Positions 1 through 12,604 are shown, numbered from the stretch's first letter. The stretch is 51,449 bases of DNA from Parachlorella kessleri (GCA_001598975.1 BBXU01001540.1:1-51449); one strand, 5' to 3'. Notes: generated by a model not told the origin, from the letters alone. Program-made: numbers and translations.

Positions 1-106
1 CGAGGCGCGCCCTCAAAAGCCCCCCTCGTGCCCTTGCGTCCCCAGCAATCTAACTTGATAATGTGGCTTTATTACCTCCTCAATGTCCTTCTCTGTGCCG
101 TTGCAG

Positions 107-203
107 GCTCCTGGTGGAGTTCAACCACACCCAGCGCCAGCTGGCACAGGCAACAGGGCTCTCTGTCGCTGACCTTGGGTCCATGGGCAAGAAAGACGAG
201 TAA
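107..203 (+). CDS. 3' terminal exon of an unrecognised gene
   Basis: A polypyrimidine tract ending in TTGCAG at 101-106 is followed by one leftover base and 31 codons to a TAA at 201-203. The peptide begins LLVEFNHTQRQLAQ and ends SMGKKDE. It is hydrophilic and looks like a short amphipathic helix followed by a charged tail. The rest of the gene lies to the left of the window, so no function can be assigned. A TGTAA at 485-489 may be its poly(A) signal. The exon is supported only by its acceptor, its open frame and its position ahead of non-coding sequence. Confidence 0.5.
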
Positions 204-1098
204 ATAGTGACCTTCTTGTGCACAAACACATTGATGTTGCTTTTATGTGTGTCTAGAAAATCAGGCAGCTTGTCCCTGGATGTCTTGCTTGCTGACTTGC
301 TTCATGGCTTGCTTTGTGCAATGGCCAGGGTCATCGGACATCGTTCTCTTGGTTGCGCTCAGCTGCTACGGGGAGGTGGCGGCACTGCAGATTCTCCTTC
401 GAGAGAATGTGTGCCATATCTTTTGGTGGTAGGCATGCATTGCAGGGCGCCTGCACGTTGGGTTGACATGACTTGCGGCTACTCTGTAAGTGACGTGATA
501 ACCACGTGCAGCCACCTGGGTACAATTCAAGAAGATTCAAGTTTGTCTAGCAGCCCGCAACTTTCATGCATGCCTGGGGCTGACAAATGGCACGGTTTTG
601 GCGGGTCAAGGTCCGTGCATCAGTTGGCAGGGTGGCTAACATGCATGCATGTGGGAAAACTCATGCCCTGCCCAGTGGTTATGGTGGCACAGCGCTCAAT
701 GCTTGTCCGCAGAGCAACTCCTAGGTTGAGGCCTCTAGGGGAGAAGCCAGCACATGCAAGCTTTTGCCTACAGGGTAACCAGTCAGGAGTTTGGGTCTAG
801 CTATGCAATCTACAGCGGAATGCAAGCCACATCGGTTCAAGGATAGAAATCTTAGCCAGTTGCAAGTGCTGCAAATGGTGCGAATGGTCGCCCAACTGAC
901 CCAAAGCAGGGCGCGAGCGCCTGAAGGTGTCTCCGAGGCACGATCCACCAAGGACCACCAGTCGTCCAGGGACCACACGAAGGTGCTTGTAACTGACTTT
1001 GGAAGATTAAGGCTGTAGCCTGCTGCTATCTCTCCGGTGCTGCCTATCAACAAGACAAGAACTGTCTGATCGCGGCCAACCAGTGGCAACTGTAAGCG
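204..1098. other. Intergenic region
   Basis: About 0.9 kb between the stop of the first gene and the ATG of the phosphoesterase. Open frames here have no splice-consistent extension and no recognisable domain. A TGTAA lies at 485-489. I see no RNA gene or repeat. Confidence 0.6.
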
Positions 1099-3480
1099 AT
1101 GAGGGTGTATGCAGTCAGCGATCTGCACACCGACTACCCCCAGAACCTGCGCTGGTGGGTCCCAGAGCCGCTTCTAGCTGCATGCCGCTTGGGATAGTCA
1201 CTGCTGGAGCACAACAAAGCTCGATCGGCAGCAAAAGAGCACACGCCGGATCCCCACCTGCCATGCGACGCTGCAGGCTGGAGCAGCTGTGCACCAGCAG
1301 CGAGTACCGGCAGGATGTCATCCTGGTTGCCGGCGATGTCTCTGACAGCCTTGACACGCTGGAGAAAACGCTGCAACTGCTGGCGGGCGCCTTCAAGGCT
1401 GTGTTCTTTGTGCCTGGGAACCACGAGCTGTGGTGCCGCAAGCATGAGCGGGGGACCTATGACTCCTTAGGTGGGTGCAGTCCGGCATATAAGTGCACGC
1501 TGATCGTCCAGGTGCATGTCCAGTTACTTTCCTCGATAGAGGCGAACCCGGACCGTTCGAAACAGCACGCGAGGGTTTGCTGCAGGCAAGATAAGGCTGA
1601 TCCGGTCGTTGTGCAAACGGCTGGACGTGTACACCGAGCCCGCCTGCATCGGTGGCGTGTGGCTGGTGCCCCTGTTTGCCTGGTACCACTCCTCCTGGGA
1701 CAGGGAGCCGGATATCCCAGGGGCGAGGCCCATTGATACGGTAAACATTCCTCACAGCTATCCATATGGCAGGAGCCGTTGCCGGCACCCAAGCGGGGCC
1801 GATGCATGAAGTAGATCCCTCAGTGATTTCACAAGCCGCTTTCTCATGGCCTAGTCTTTAACTTGTGTACCGCTTGTTCGCCACATGGGCCTGATGCAGT
1901 CGTAGCAGCGGCGGCAGAAGAGACCCCCCAGGGCTGCCAGTCTGACAGGTGTATTGCGCCACAGCTGCACCCACCCTTGCATCCCTGCAGGTCATGACCG
2001 ATTTCCACGTGTGCAGTTGGACATCTGTCCCAGGCCTGAGCAACAGCGATGACACCATAGCTAGGCACCTGGACACCCTGAATGAGGAGGCTGTGTCTGG
2101 GGTGCTGACAAGGCTGCAGCAGCAGGAAGCGGAGGCAGGTACGAACTGGCCATGATGGGCTCGGGGCTGGTCTTGAAGCTGCACTTGGCTCCCAAGCACC
2201 CATGAACGACTTGACGAGCCACCCATCTGGTGTTGTGGACACAGCAGAAGAAAGTGTCATCAGTCCACAAGTTGCCCAAGCATGGCCAGAGAATGTCTTA
2301 TGCTCGGCTTGATTTGACAGCATGGCAAAGACGAAGCAGCCTCTGGCTACCCTGCCTGTGTAGGACGCCGGCCACCTGTCATCACCTTCAGTCACTTCCT
2401 GCCGCGGCAGGATCTGATCCCCGAGAAGCGCATGCTTTTCATTCCCAACCTGGCCAAGGCAGCAGGCAGCGACTACCTGAGGCGGAGGTGAGGCTTCCCT
2501 TTCTCCTTTCTAGCTTACTTTCCAGTGGCCTGTATGCTCAGCCTGACCAGACAAGGCTTCTGGGGCACACCATTGTTCAATGCTAAAGACATTGATGGTT
2601 TATATGTAGTAGATACCCCTCTTCACCTGATGATGATCACTTCAGTGATATGCGGTGAAGCTGGTATCGCCCCTCTCAGCAGTTATCCCAGGACTGTGCA
2701 CTGCAGCAGCCAATTGTTGGTAAAGGCAAAGGTGCTGGCCTGAGCTTGTGCTCAGGCTCACTTGTTCTGCAAACAACATGTCTATAGTTCATTTGCCCGG
2801 TTGTGGTCCTCCCATGCAGGGTACAGCAGCTGAAGCCGCTGGCGCACATATTTGGCCACACCCACTTCACCTGGGATGCCGTGCTGGACGGTGTGCGCTA
2901 TGTGCAGTGGCCCCTGGGATACCCACACGAGCAGGGGTGAGTTGTGCTGCCCACACGAGCAGGGGTGAGTTGTGCTGCCCACACGAGCAGGGGTGAATTG
3001 TGCTGCCCACACGAGCAGGGTTGAGTTGTGCTGCCCACACGAGCAGGGTTGAGTTGTGCTGCCCACACGAGCAGGGGCGAGTCGTGTTGCCTAGAGAAGC
3101 AGGGGTGAGCCGTGTCATACTGGGTCCCGGCATACCACAATGTCTCAGCGCTGCACCTGCCAGTAGTAGGTGCCTACAACGGACATATTTCGGCTAGGTA
3201 CCTTGGGTGTCAGTTAAGGCTCCATTAAAAAAAGAGCCTAGCCCCTGCCCCGTTCTGCATGCGAGCTGCCTGAGTAGTCACCATGCGACATCTGAGATGT
3301 CCTCCTGCTGGTTGCAGGCGGCGCCGGGATGGCGGAGCTGGCTGGCTGCCCATTGAGATATACAACACAGCAGAAGGGGGAGGCCTCACCCCACAGCGCT
3401 CCTGCTACTGGTCCAACTACTATGCCAGCGTCAGCAGGGACCCTGCCGTCACGCAGCTGGCCCCCTGGGTCAATACTTAG
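1099..3480 (+). CDS. Calcineurin-like metallophosphoesterase
   Basis: Seven exons (1099-1154, 1277-1470, 1586-1740, 1991-2138, 2364-2487, 2820-2936, 3318-3480) join in frame to give 318 residues. The fold is a soluble metallophosphoesterase with a dinuclear metal centre. The motif set is complete: SDLHTD near residue 8, AGDVSD near 38, GNHE near 66, a lone His in FSHFLP, and GHTH near the C-terminal third. The substrate cannot be deduced. The protein resembles the plant and bacterial 'calcineurin-like phosphoesterase' group with no extra domains and no obvious targeting peptide. The start is the first ATG, giving the MRVYAVSDLH that such proteins typically begin with. The exon 6 donor lies in the first unit of a 28-bp minisatellite. 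The family is certain; the function is open. Confidence 0.93.
2922..3117 (+). repeat. 28-bp minisatellite, seven units, containing a 5' splice site
   Basis: Units begin at 2922, 2950, 2978, 3006, 3034, 3062 and 3090, each reading approximately CCCACACGAGCAGG then GGTGAGTTGTGCTG. The first unit contains the end of exon 6 of the phosphoesterase and its GTGAGT donor (2937). The other units repeat the exon end plus donor inside the intron. Donors decay along the array: GTGAGT, GTGAGT, GTGAAT, GTTGAG, GTTGAG, GCGAGT, GTGAGC. The unit length is not a multiple of three. Confidence 0.95.
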
Positions 3481-4145
3481 GCGGGCGGCAACGGCGGGGC
3501 CAGCAGCCCGTTGCCTTATGAGTGGTTGGTTGACCGGCAAGAAGCATTCTGGGTATGACTATCTGTGGGAAGCTTGCGGAACAGTTTAGGGTTAGGCAGC
3601 CTGGCATGCGAAGTGCAAGCATCCACGCAGTCATGCAGCAGCCAAGCAAGCGCGCATTAGTGTGGGTGTACAGCCTTTGCAAGCCCGCATAAGGAGTGCC
3701 AGCATACTCTGCACTGGCCTATGGAATATGGGACCGGCGAAGGAGCTTCATATTATTTCGACCTGGTGGTCAAGCTATCTTGCTGTGATATCGAAGCATG
3801 GTTCATTGTACTTGGCTTACCAGCTAGAACTTGTGCAGCTTTACCCCCTCTATCGAAAAGTCTGTATCTGAAGAGTAGATGTACTAAGAATGCCAGTTTG
3901 CATGTAGTGATCACGGGGAGCCTGAAATGATGCAATCTTCCAGCCGAGGCCTCGCGAGGCGCAGACGCCGAGGCCTCCCCCGCCAGCGCCCCGGACAGTC
4001 CCAACCCATGTTCCCAACCCCATGCCTAACGTTGGGGTAGTTAACTCCTAAGGGACCTCACTGCAACCCTGTCTGGTACCAAGGTGTACTGATCCCAACT
4101 CTGATCAGTTCCACATCAGCGAGCAAGCAACCGCAACTGATCATC
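3481..4145. other. Intergenic region
   Basis: Some 0.66 kb between the phosphoesterase stop and the F-box start. There is a short GAGGCCTC/CCGAGG-rich patch near 3942-3980 with local dyad symmetry. No gene or RNA is recognised. Confidence 0.55.
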
Positions 4146-7100
4146 ATGCAGAGTGCAGCCGCACTGAGACTGATGGATCTCCCAACGAGCTGCCTTATCA
4201 AAGTCTTTTCCTTGTTGGAGCAGGAAGAAAGGTCTGGAGGTAGATGCAGCTGCAGGCTCGTTGGGAGTCGTGCTGCCCCATCAAAAGCCTTCGCCACAGC
4301 AGGGCAAAGGCTAAAGCCTGTGTGCTGCAGGGTACGCCTGTCCGAGGTGTGCAGCCGCTTCAGTGTTGTCAGCCAGGCTGCAGGGCCCCTGCTGTGGTCT
4401 CGTGTCTTTTATGACGGCCCCTCCTGGTTGCTTGACAGCCTGGCACAGTGGCTAGGGAAGCGGACCGGGTTCCCAGGCCGCTGCCCTCAGTCGCTTATCC
4501 TGGCAGTACGCGAGGGCTTCTACGCTGAACAAAGAAAAGACTGGCTGGAAGCCCTGGACCTCATTCACCTTTGCTTACCCTCACTTGTGTCCCTGGAGCT
4601 TCACTGGCCCACGCGCCTGACAGTTGGTAAGTTGTCAATGGGAGCTGTTGGTGGCTCACGTGTGTGCCAGCACACACATGAGCCAGCTGGCTCACTTGTG
4701 CAACAGCCCCCTTGCCAGACGTGCAAGCCAGCCAACCTATGGGGACCGAGCATGCACGAGTGCTCTTGATCACTTTCGAATGACTAAGCTTACTACACAT
4801 AAGCTACAGATACTATAGGCACTTTGGGTTATCTGCTTCGCGGTGGACTGTGGACTTCGTCCCAGGAAGTCCACTGCAATGTTTGAAGTGCCTGCACTGC
4901 CAGTATGCGCTGCGATATCGGATAAGCAGGTGAAGGGCTGGTGGATGATAGTTCGAGTGGTTACCAACATGACTGAAGTACCGTTCAGGGACTTGGTTGT
5001 TGAGGGCTACGCAGTTGCGCCAGCTGGCAGTGATGGCGCCCGGCCTGGCGGTGGATGCATCGCTGGGGCTCTTGTCTACGCTGCAAGAGCTGAGCCTCAA
5101 GAGAGATATTAATGACCAAATTCTTGAGGTGGGTTGTCACTTCAAGCATGGCATGATGGGAGGGAGGCAGGGCAAGATTAGCGTGGCTGCTTCCGCAATG
5201 TGTTGTCTGGCTCATGATCCCGCTGTGTCTGCATGAACTTTTAAAAATGTGCGATATGTCCTGGTTAGACATCTTGCAACTCGTTAAGTCTCACCATGCT
5301 GCAAGACACCTGGGACTAGTAGTAAGGCTGTGCTTCTCCTTCCGCGAGCCACAACTGCATCACCCCTTCTGCACTGCCGCAGGCACCACATTGGCTGCCC
5401 GAAAGCCTGACGTACCTTTTCTTAGATTATGCTGGCTTCAAAGAGGTGATGGAGCTTCCAAGGAGGATTGGCCGGCTGACCTGCTGTTTTGGCCAGGAGC
5501 AGTAGGCACAACCCGCATGTTTGGCATTTCTTTATTGCTATTGTGACAGGTGCCTCGCCGCGGGGACTCCTCATTGCTGACCCATCGGTTTACAGTGCCA
5601 GGCGATAATTGTAACTGCTGCTCTTTTCCGTGTCTCGGTAGGACAGCTTGTTTCTTCACAGCAATGAAGGTGGCAGCCCAAGCGTCTAGCTATTGCAAGT
5701 GCCCTGCCATGTCACAGGTGCCCAGGGCAATGACCCGGCTGACATGTCTGAAGGCTGCCTACCTGTCACACAATGCCCTGCAAGGGGACTCGCTGTTACG
5801 CTTGGCTGGGCTGCCCGCGCTTCGCCTCTTGTCACTTATCGACTGCTTTCAAGAGTGAGGCCGGGTGTGCGCGAGGGAAGAAGAAGGGGTCAGTGACCTG
5901 ACCCCAAAAGACAGTTGCGCAGTTTTCCATGGCAGCGGTAACACTTTCTACTTGCTTCCTTGGAGGGCTCCAAAGCTATGATGTGTGTATATATGTACAT
6001 CCGGCTGTATGTTTCGCACCTGGGATGGCCCTGGCGAGGCTATTGGCGAATTGTGCAGAGCCGCACCCTGGCTGCTTGGGGGAGTGTGTAGTTTGTGCCA
6101 GCATGAAATCTGCGCTAACATGCCTGCTGCTGCTCTGGACTGAGATAACCACTCATCCCCCTCAACCTGAGAGACACGCTGCAATGTGCATGTTCTGCAG
6201 GATGCCGCTGCCAGAACAGCTTTCGACTCTCACCCAGCTCAGCATGCTCTATCTAGACTGCAATTGCCAGGGCTAGGATCCGCCAGTTACTATGAACAAC
6301 TGTGGAAGGTGTGGTACGCAGTTCTTGTAGGCTCCGCAGCTTGGCCATCCTAACAGAGCCGGACAGCCCACCATATTGTCTTCTCTAGTTCTTGTGCAGT
6401 GATGGCAAAGGGACGGATGTCATCAATGCGGTGCTGCGCACCTGGTAATGAGGCGTGCCTTGACTGTGCTGCGCTGTAGCTTACTGGCACCGCTGACAGG
6501 GCTGCGAGTGCTGGGCCTGAGTTACAGTGGGCTCACAGTTTGGCCGCCCCTGATGCACCACATGAGCAGTCTGGAGGTCCTTTACCTTGAGCGCACAGGT
6601 GGGTACCGTCCCCGGCCACACATCCTTCTAGGATGCCAGGTTGGAACTCTCGCCCTCTTGAGCTTCTGCTACCGTGGCCGATGGAGCATGCAATCTCAAG
6701 CAGAGCTCGGCTCAGCGCGGTATATTGAGCTCATGGATGGACAACTTCTCTTTCCCGCCCTTGCCATCTCATCACTCCACTGTCCCCTTGAAAGCTGTCC
6801 AACAACCCGTCCGCTAAGGCCGTGTCGATTATTCGTGATGTGTTCATGCAGAGCTGGATGACTTGCCGCCCTCTGCTGCTCCCACCTTACGCCGGCTGCG
6901 TCTTCTATCATTGGACTTCTTTACATTTATCGAGTCGGCAGCCGTGCTATGCGAAGCCAGGCAGCTGCACAGCCTGTACCTGTACGTCCAGCACGTGGAG
7001 GCAGAACAGGCGGAGCTGGAGGCTGCTGTGGACGCGCTGCGCAATTTGCAGGTAGGCGGTGCCAGGTGCTGTTGAGCATACACCGTGGTGCGGTTGGCGT

Positions 7101-7882
7101 GGTGCGTAGTCACTAGATTGTCTAATGAGGAAACAGAATGATCCCATCTTGTCAAGTGCATTCCCGCTAAGTCTACATGGAGCAGCTGAGTCAGCCTGAC
7201 TTGGGGGCTACAGAAGGAAGGATTGGGTTGGTAGATCTGTGCTGCGTGTAATGACATGCGTGGAGGTGGTGTGTTGGTATGGTGTGGTGTCTCTTGTGCG
7301 TGCTCGCGTGTGTGCGCGTACCCCTGCGGCCAGTGCGCGTGTCTTGGACGTGGACGCATTCGGGCGGCCCATAGCAGCATTGTTTCCATATCGTACATAT
7401 CGGAGGACTCATCTCTGGCGGCCTTCATTATGGGAGCGGTGAAGCTGGGGCTGCATGGGCAGCATGCAACGGATGGGGCACTGGATAATATTACACCACC
7501 TAGCAAGCCGGACTAGACAGCAGCTTCCTTAGGGACTGATGCTCTCCTTGCAAAATAAATTCAACTTGCCAAGCTTATATAAATTGGATATCATACTGCC
7601 ACTTGCTGACCTGGGATGGCCACCTATGGATGCACTCCACTTCCGGTTTGTTATTGGCTGTGTCTTTACTCCTGTTTATTGCAGGCTCCAGCCGGAAGCC
7701 TGAAGCATGTATGCATTGTAGTGCGTACCACGGAAGCAGAGGCTCTCACGGTGTCAGGCGCCTCGTTGCTGCTGATGCTCGGCGGCCTGGCCCCGGGGGT
7801 ACGGGTGTCTTCAATGGATGCTGATAAGTTTTTCGGGCTGAAGATCGAAGACTTGGAAGGGGAAATATTGAGGATTGAGTGA
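4146..7882 (+). CDS. F-box / leucine-rich-repeat protein
   Basis: Many exons. The firmest are 4146-4231, 4331-4626 and 4989-5128 (in frame); others lie around 5383-5480, 5722-5856, 6200-6275, 6490-6597, 6850-7050 and 7684-7882. The N-terminus holds an F-box (MDLPTSCLIKVFSLL, then VRLSEVCSRFSVVS and LLWSRVFYDG after the first intron), the SKP1-binding motif of SCF ubiquitin ligases. The rest is built of leucine-rich repeats, for example LSTLQELSLKRD, LTYLFLDYAGF, MTRLTCLKAAYLSHNAL, LTQLSMLYLDCN, LTGLRVLGLSYSGL and LEVLYLERTG. The end, reading GGLAPGVRVSSMDADKFF, closes at a TGA at 7880-7882. It is probably a substrate receptor; the substrate is unknown. Internal exon borders after 5128 are approximate, and a skipped small exon is possible. 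Confidence 0.82.
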
Positions 7883-8983
7883 CTAAGGGGTTTGGGCAGT
7901 TTGGATGTAGCCTCCTCTGGGTTGGTACTTGCACGACAGCTGCGCCCTAATGCGCTCCTGTTGATGGTCAATGTACAGAAGGTGCAGGGGATCCACACTA
8001 TTGTGCTAGGCCAGCGCCAAGCTAATGAGTTTGCGGGCAGGTGATACGCTGGTGCTAGGTGGATACACATGTAGCCAAAGCGGCTGCAAGGAACGGCGAC
8101 CTGCGCCTTGCCTGCTGACCAACATGCAAAGTGCAAAGGTCTCTAGCTAGCACATTAGCTAGCATTTTTGGTGGATGTGGCAAGCACTAGTGGTTTCCTA
8201 AAGGCCATGTTAGTGAACAGTTGTGGCCTAGCGCGTGGCCCAGCAGGTTGCGCTGCTTTTCCCAACTGCAGTCAGAAGTGCCTAATGTATAAACCTTGCT
8301 ATGTAAGCAACACACGCGACCAAGCACCCCGAACGGTCGAAGGGATGCATGGATTACCGAAGAAAGTGTCAAAGGTGTGGCCTGGAGTGCCGGCGCGCTG
8401 ATGGTGGTCCAGGCGCCGAGAAGCTACACATTACGCACCGCATGTTTTGCTGGAGGGAGCAGCCCCCATATCGCAAACCCCGCAGCCAAACCCTTACTCC
8501 CTTACCATCTTGCTGCGGTGCACTCCAAAGCACCTGCTGATCAACCCAGTCTGTACCGCAAACCCTTGAGTTTCGGAGGATTAGGCTTACTTAAGGCATC
8601 GTCGGTGTTTCTGGATTTGGCGTGTGTCCAAGGCTACGCTGGTGGACATGGCTGGCGTGGTGAGATGGACTGCTGATGACACTGGTCTGGTGCAGCCGCA
8701 GGAGTCAGTTGTTTGGCCCAGCAGCATGTCGGCAGTAGAGCACTGCATTGTAATAGCACCCTCTTAGCCTTGCTTGTGTATCTCTTTGCCCTGCCAGCCA
8801 CTTCTGTTCTTGTCATTGGTTTGTTAAGAATGGGCTGGGTAGTTGCTGGCGGGGCAACGATTCTCCTACCTGTCCTCTACTTGCACTGGCTGCCACAGAC
8901 TGCCACAGGCAAAGATATCACAATGTCTACTTTCCCTTGCTTGTTTGTATGCGGTATCTCCGGTATCCATGCCCGTGCTGCAG
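7883..8983. other. Intergenic region plus probable 5' exon(s) of the AOX-like gene
   Basis: TGTAA at 8302-8306 and 8749-8753 could end the F-box transcript. The initiator exon of the downstream AOX-like gene must lie somewhere here, since the first recognised exon starts at 8984 without an ATG. I could not pick it. No other gene is visible. Confidence 0.5.
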
Positions 8984-11900
8984 ACGGACAGTCCTGAGGT
9001 CAGGCGCTTCAACCAGGGATACATCGCACCCCACCCTTCCATCAGGTGCGTTTGGTCAGGGTCTTTGAGAGTGTGCTCCAGCTGGGTCGTGCAAGGCCAA
9101 CCCCCGCTAAGCAAGGGTCAAAGAGACAACAGCTGGAGGCTTGCTCTGTAGTACACCGCAGACAGAGTCTGCCATTCCTCATTGATTTTGCTGGGTGCTG
9201 CGGAGGTGTCTACCAGCAGTTTTGTCATGAACGGGCTTGTGGGCATTGGTGGGCTTGGAGCATGGTTTAGTCATTCCATCAGGGCAGGACAGTATGTGTG
9301 CGGGTTGGCAAGGTTTGAGGAGTCGAGGCCGTCAGGCAGCCTATGTGTGAACATATTGTCATGCAGGAAGGATGCAGTCGATGTGGATAGTTTCCTCCAA
9401 AATCACCAGGTCAGGGGTCTATCTTGCTCAATGACCAAGGTGTCCCGCCTGTGCATGCCACCTGATGCCGCGCCTATCATGTGTTAGCCCCTGCCCCTCC
9501 CTCCAGCAAGGGATTGCTGGCATGTGGTAGTCGTTGTTAGTCAGATACATAAACTGCTCCTTGTTCGAACATTTTGAACTTGCCGGTAACAGTTGACACT
9601 CCACGTGTGGTCATAGTGTCATTTGGAAGCTAATGGTAGCAGGTGTATACCAAGGACTACCTGGTGTCCGTGACCCCCTCTCACCACAACCCCAACAAGG
9701 TCAGTGTAGCCTGGCTTATCACCCAACAAGTAACCATGTACTTTAGCAGCGATGAAGAGTACTAGGATGGGTGTGAGATAGCAGCGCAGCGCTTGCTGTA
9801 AATTAGGGTCGTGCGTGCCTTGGCAAAGCTCGGTGCTTGAACATGGCTATAAGCCACATATACTACTCTGTCATGACTGGCAGGCTGGGTGTCTCGTCAA
9901 GTTAATGGCATGCTGTGTAAGCTGGGCCACAGCCTTTTTTTGATCATACACATGAATATGCACGGGCGTGCAGATCTACGAGGCCCTTGGCTGGTATTGG
10001 CACGTGGCTGTGAGGACGGTGGTGTGGCTGCTGACCGGCATCTTTGCGGTGGGGGCTGACGGCCCCACAGAAAGCCAGCTGGCATCCCGCATCCAGTTCT
10101 TCGCCTCTGCCGGCCAGGCGGTGGGCGCTGCAGGTGGGCATGGATCCTTCTCCGTCTGGCGTGGTGGGGCACAGGGGGTAAGTGAGCCGTGGGCGCGGGT
10201 GGGTGGGGCAGTGATGTGTTAGACTGGCAGTGTATCCACCCAGTTGGAGCTTCAGGTCCATTATGGCGAGCTGAGGCGGGTGGGGCAGCAGGGCGGGCTT
10301 GTGAATCGCAGGAGGTGGGCGCACGGGCAATTCGGGCCATCAGATTGCGGATGACCGAATGTCCCACATCACTGCTGAGCCTGGAGCTGGTTTGAAGGCG
10401 CGCTCCAGGCTCAGAGAGTGCAGCTGCAGTCTTCGACAACAATAAGACTGTTTGCGCCTTATTTGGGCTTGGAGCCTGTTTTCACCAACTCGGACCAATG
10501 GGGGTCATCCAAATGTTGCCAAGCAGGCGCCTCTAATGCCAGCTTTGCTTTTTGAGATGCCTGCCTGCTCCTAGGCTGATCTGCCCTTGTGCTGGGTTGT
10601 TTGCTGGTCGCATAGGCAAATTGGATATCAGGAGCTCACATGAGGGCCCATCTGCAGTTCTACTTGTCATGTTAGAGGACTCGTTGCGCTACAATGTGTG
10701 GCTGCAGGCGCTCTGGCCAACCACCTCAAGTCCGCGGTGTTTGCGCGCTCCGACAACGGCTGGGTGCACACCCTCCTGGCAGAGGCTGAGTGCCTCCGTG
10801 CTCATATGGGTGGGTGAGGAGACCCGCTGCAGTTGCCTCAGCCACATGTGGAGCAGTTTATGGTTGTGGGTGAGGGCACGCTTGCTGGCAGTGGACCTCC
10901 TAGCAGTGATGAGGGTGCTGCTAGCATTGTAATGCAATGTCTTTGCCATTTCAACATGGTGTTGGGCACACTGCAGGTCAAGCAGTGGTAAGATGATGTG
11001 CCTGCATTGTGTTATGTGGTGCAGGTACCATTGTGATGGTGGAGACCCCCTCATTTGTAACCCGCATCATATTCCTGGGGGTCCAGGTATGTGTCATGCA
11101 TGTATAGGTCGCACTGGCTGGTGGAGGGATCAGGCTTTCTGGCTCTAGCTTGAGTGTGACTGGCCGTCTGTCCTGCCGCCCGAGGGTGTGAAGAGGTGGA
11201 GCAGTGGTTGTCACAGTGGCCTCGTAGTGTTTGTCAGATGTGCTGTAAAATTAGCTAACAACTAACGCCTGGGCTCTCCCTACTCCCTGGCCATGTGTCA
11301 TAAGGGTGTAAAGCAGTCCCTGGCCTCGGCTTGGGCCTGTTGCAGGCCCAGGTGTTTGTGCAGTACTTCCTGGTGTACCTGCTGGCACCTGGCGTGGCCC
11401 ATGCATATTCCGCTTACAGGGCAGAAGAGCAACTGTTCAAGTGAGCGGTTTCTTGGCCCGGGGCTACTAATGGTTGCGCTCCTGCAAAAATGCCCTGCAT
11501 GCAACTCTTCTGGCTTCACAACCCCGCTTGCCGTTGTGCCCTTGCAGCTTTTCCTATATAGTTTCGGCGTTGGCCTGTCCTGCATGGCAGCAAGTTGCTG
11601 GTCGGAGGTCAAGCTGTACATTGAAGCTCACTAATCCTAAAGCCTGGCAGTGACTGGGCAGTGGTGATGCACTGGTGACAACGATGAGGTTACGCCTTGG
11701 AAAGGCAATAAGCACAGACAGGCGGCTGCCGTTGAGCCTTGCGGCTGGCATGGGGGTACGGACCATCTGTGAGAGGGCACCAATTGGCTTGTGTCCGAGC
11801 ATGTGTGCGTGAGCTTGACCCCATTGCAGCTACAGCCAGGCCATCCGGCTGATTGAGCGCGGCAACTTCCGCAAGTGGCGCAACACCCATGCGCCCGACC

Positions 11901-12604
11901 TGGCCCGCGCCTACTATGCCCTCCCGGTGGGTGGTGAAAACCTAGCTTGCGACTATGTTATGAGGATAGCTTTTCTGAAAGGATCCCTTTGGAGTGTCGG
12001 TCAGCTGGTTGTGTGCCTATTGAGAGGCCCTCCTGGGTGAACTCATGGAGCTGGTAGACTGGTTATGGGCCCTGCTGGTACGCCATCTCATTCATGCTTT
12101 GAAGTGTGCCGTCTTGTTCCCAGTGCAAACACCCCGCACATGAGCTACACGCATTAACACCTGGGTCCTGTCCTATACTCTGGGTGCAGGCTGGCTCCAC
12201 CTTCCAGGATGTGCTGCTGCGACTGCGCGCGGATGAGGCTTGCATCCATCACATGAACATGGTCTTCGCACAGCTGTGGCCTGGCAGCAGGTGGGTGCGG
12301 CTTGGGGGGGGGGGGGGGGGGGGGTTGGCACACTTGACTTGTTAACCACTGGGGTTGGAGGAGAGCACTGCTGACCAAGTTTGCTGTTGATCTGGTGATG
12401 GGTTAAGCCCTATGGAAGAGACTGGGGTTGCATGGCTTGTGCTTCTGCATGGCTGTGGCACAGTAGCAGGTGGGGGCTTGCAATAGTATCAGGCCACCAA
12501 GAGCTGCCTAACCTGAAAAGTAAGTTTTGCTCAAATTTGTGTGGTGGCACCCCTTTACCTGCAGGAACCCATTCATCACCATGGGCAGTGTGGGCAAGCA
12601 ATGA
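8984..12604 (+). CDS. Alternative-oxidase-family protein with degenerate di-iron site (5' end unresolved)
   Basis: Ten exons (8984-9045, 9367-9409, 9643-9699, 9974-10133, 10708-10808, 11025-11086, 11346-11440, 11830-11926, 12190-12290, 12565-12604) follow the AOX fold colinearly over about 272 residues. Matching blocks are YTKDYLVSVTP, the HLKS...NGWVHTLLAEAE block, VETPSFVTRIIFLGVQ, YFLVYLLAPGVAHAY, and RLRADEA before the C-terminus. AOX normally oxidises ubiquinol in the mitochondrial inner membrane using four Glu and two His iron ligands. Here FLE(S/T) reads FFAS (Glu to Ala), ERMH reads LRAH (Glu to Leu, His kept), and DEAHH reads DEACI (Glu kept, His to Ile); the EE of the third helix and the following Tyr remain. 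These changes sit inside exons, not at junctions. It is probably a pseudoenzyme or has another role. The initiator exon and targeting peptide were not found. Confidence 0.82.
12304..12324 (+). repeat. Poly-G tract (21 G)
   Basis: An uninterrupted run of 21 G immediately after the penultimate-exon donor of the AOX-like gene, within the last intron. It can form G-quadruplex on the transcript and is prone to length error in sequencing. Confidence 0.95.

Noticed and set aside
2922..3117. CRISPR-like array
   Set aside because: The units are directly abutting 28-bp repeats with no unique spacers, inside an intron of a nuclear gene.
9897..10442. 181-codon - strand frame
   Set aside because: Overlaps the AOX-like exon on the other strand; Pro/Arg-rich composition is typical of a GC-rich shadow.
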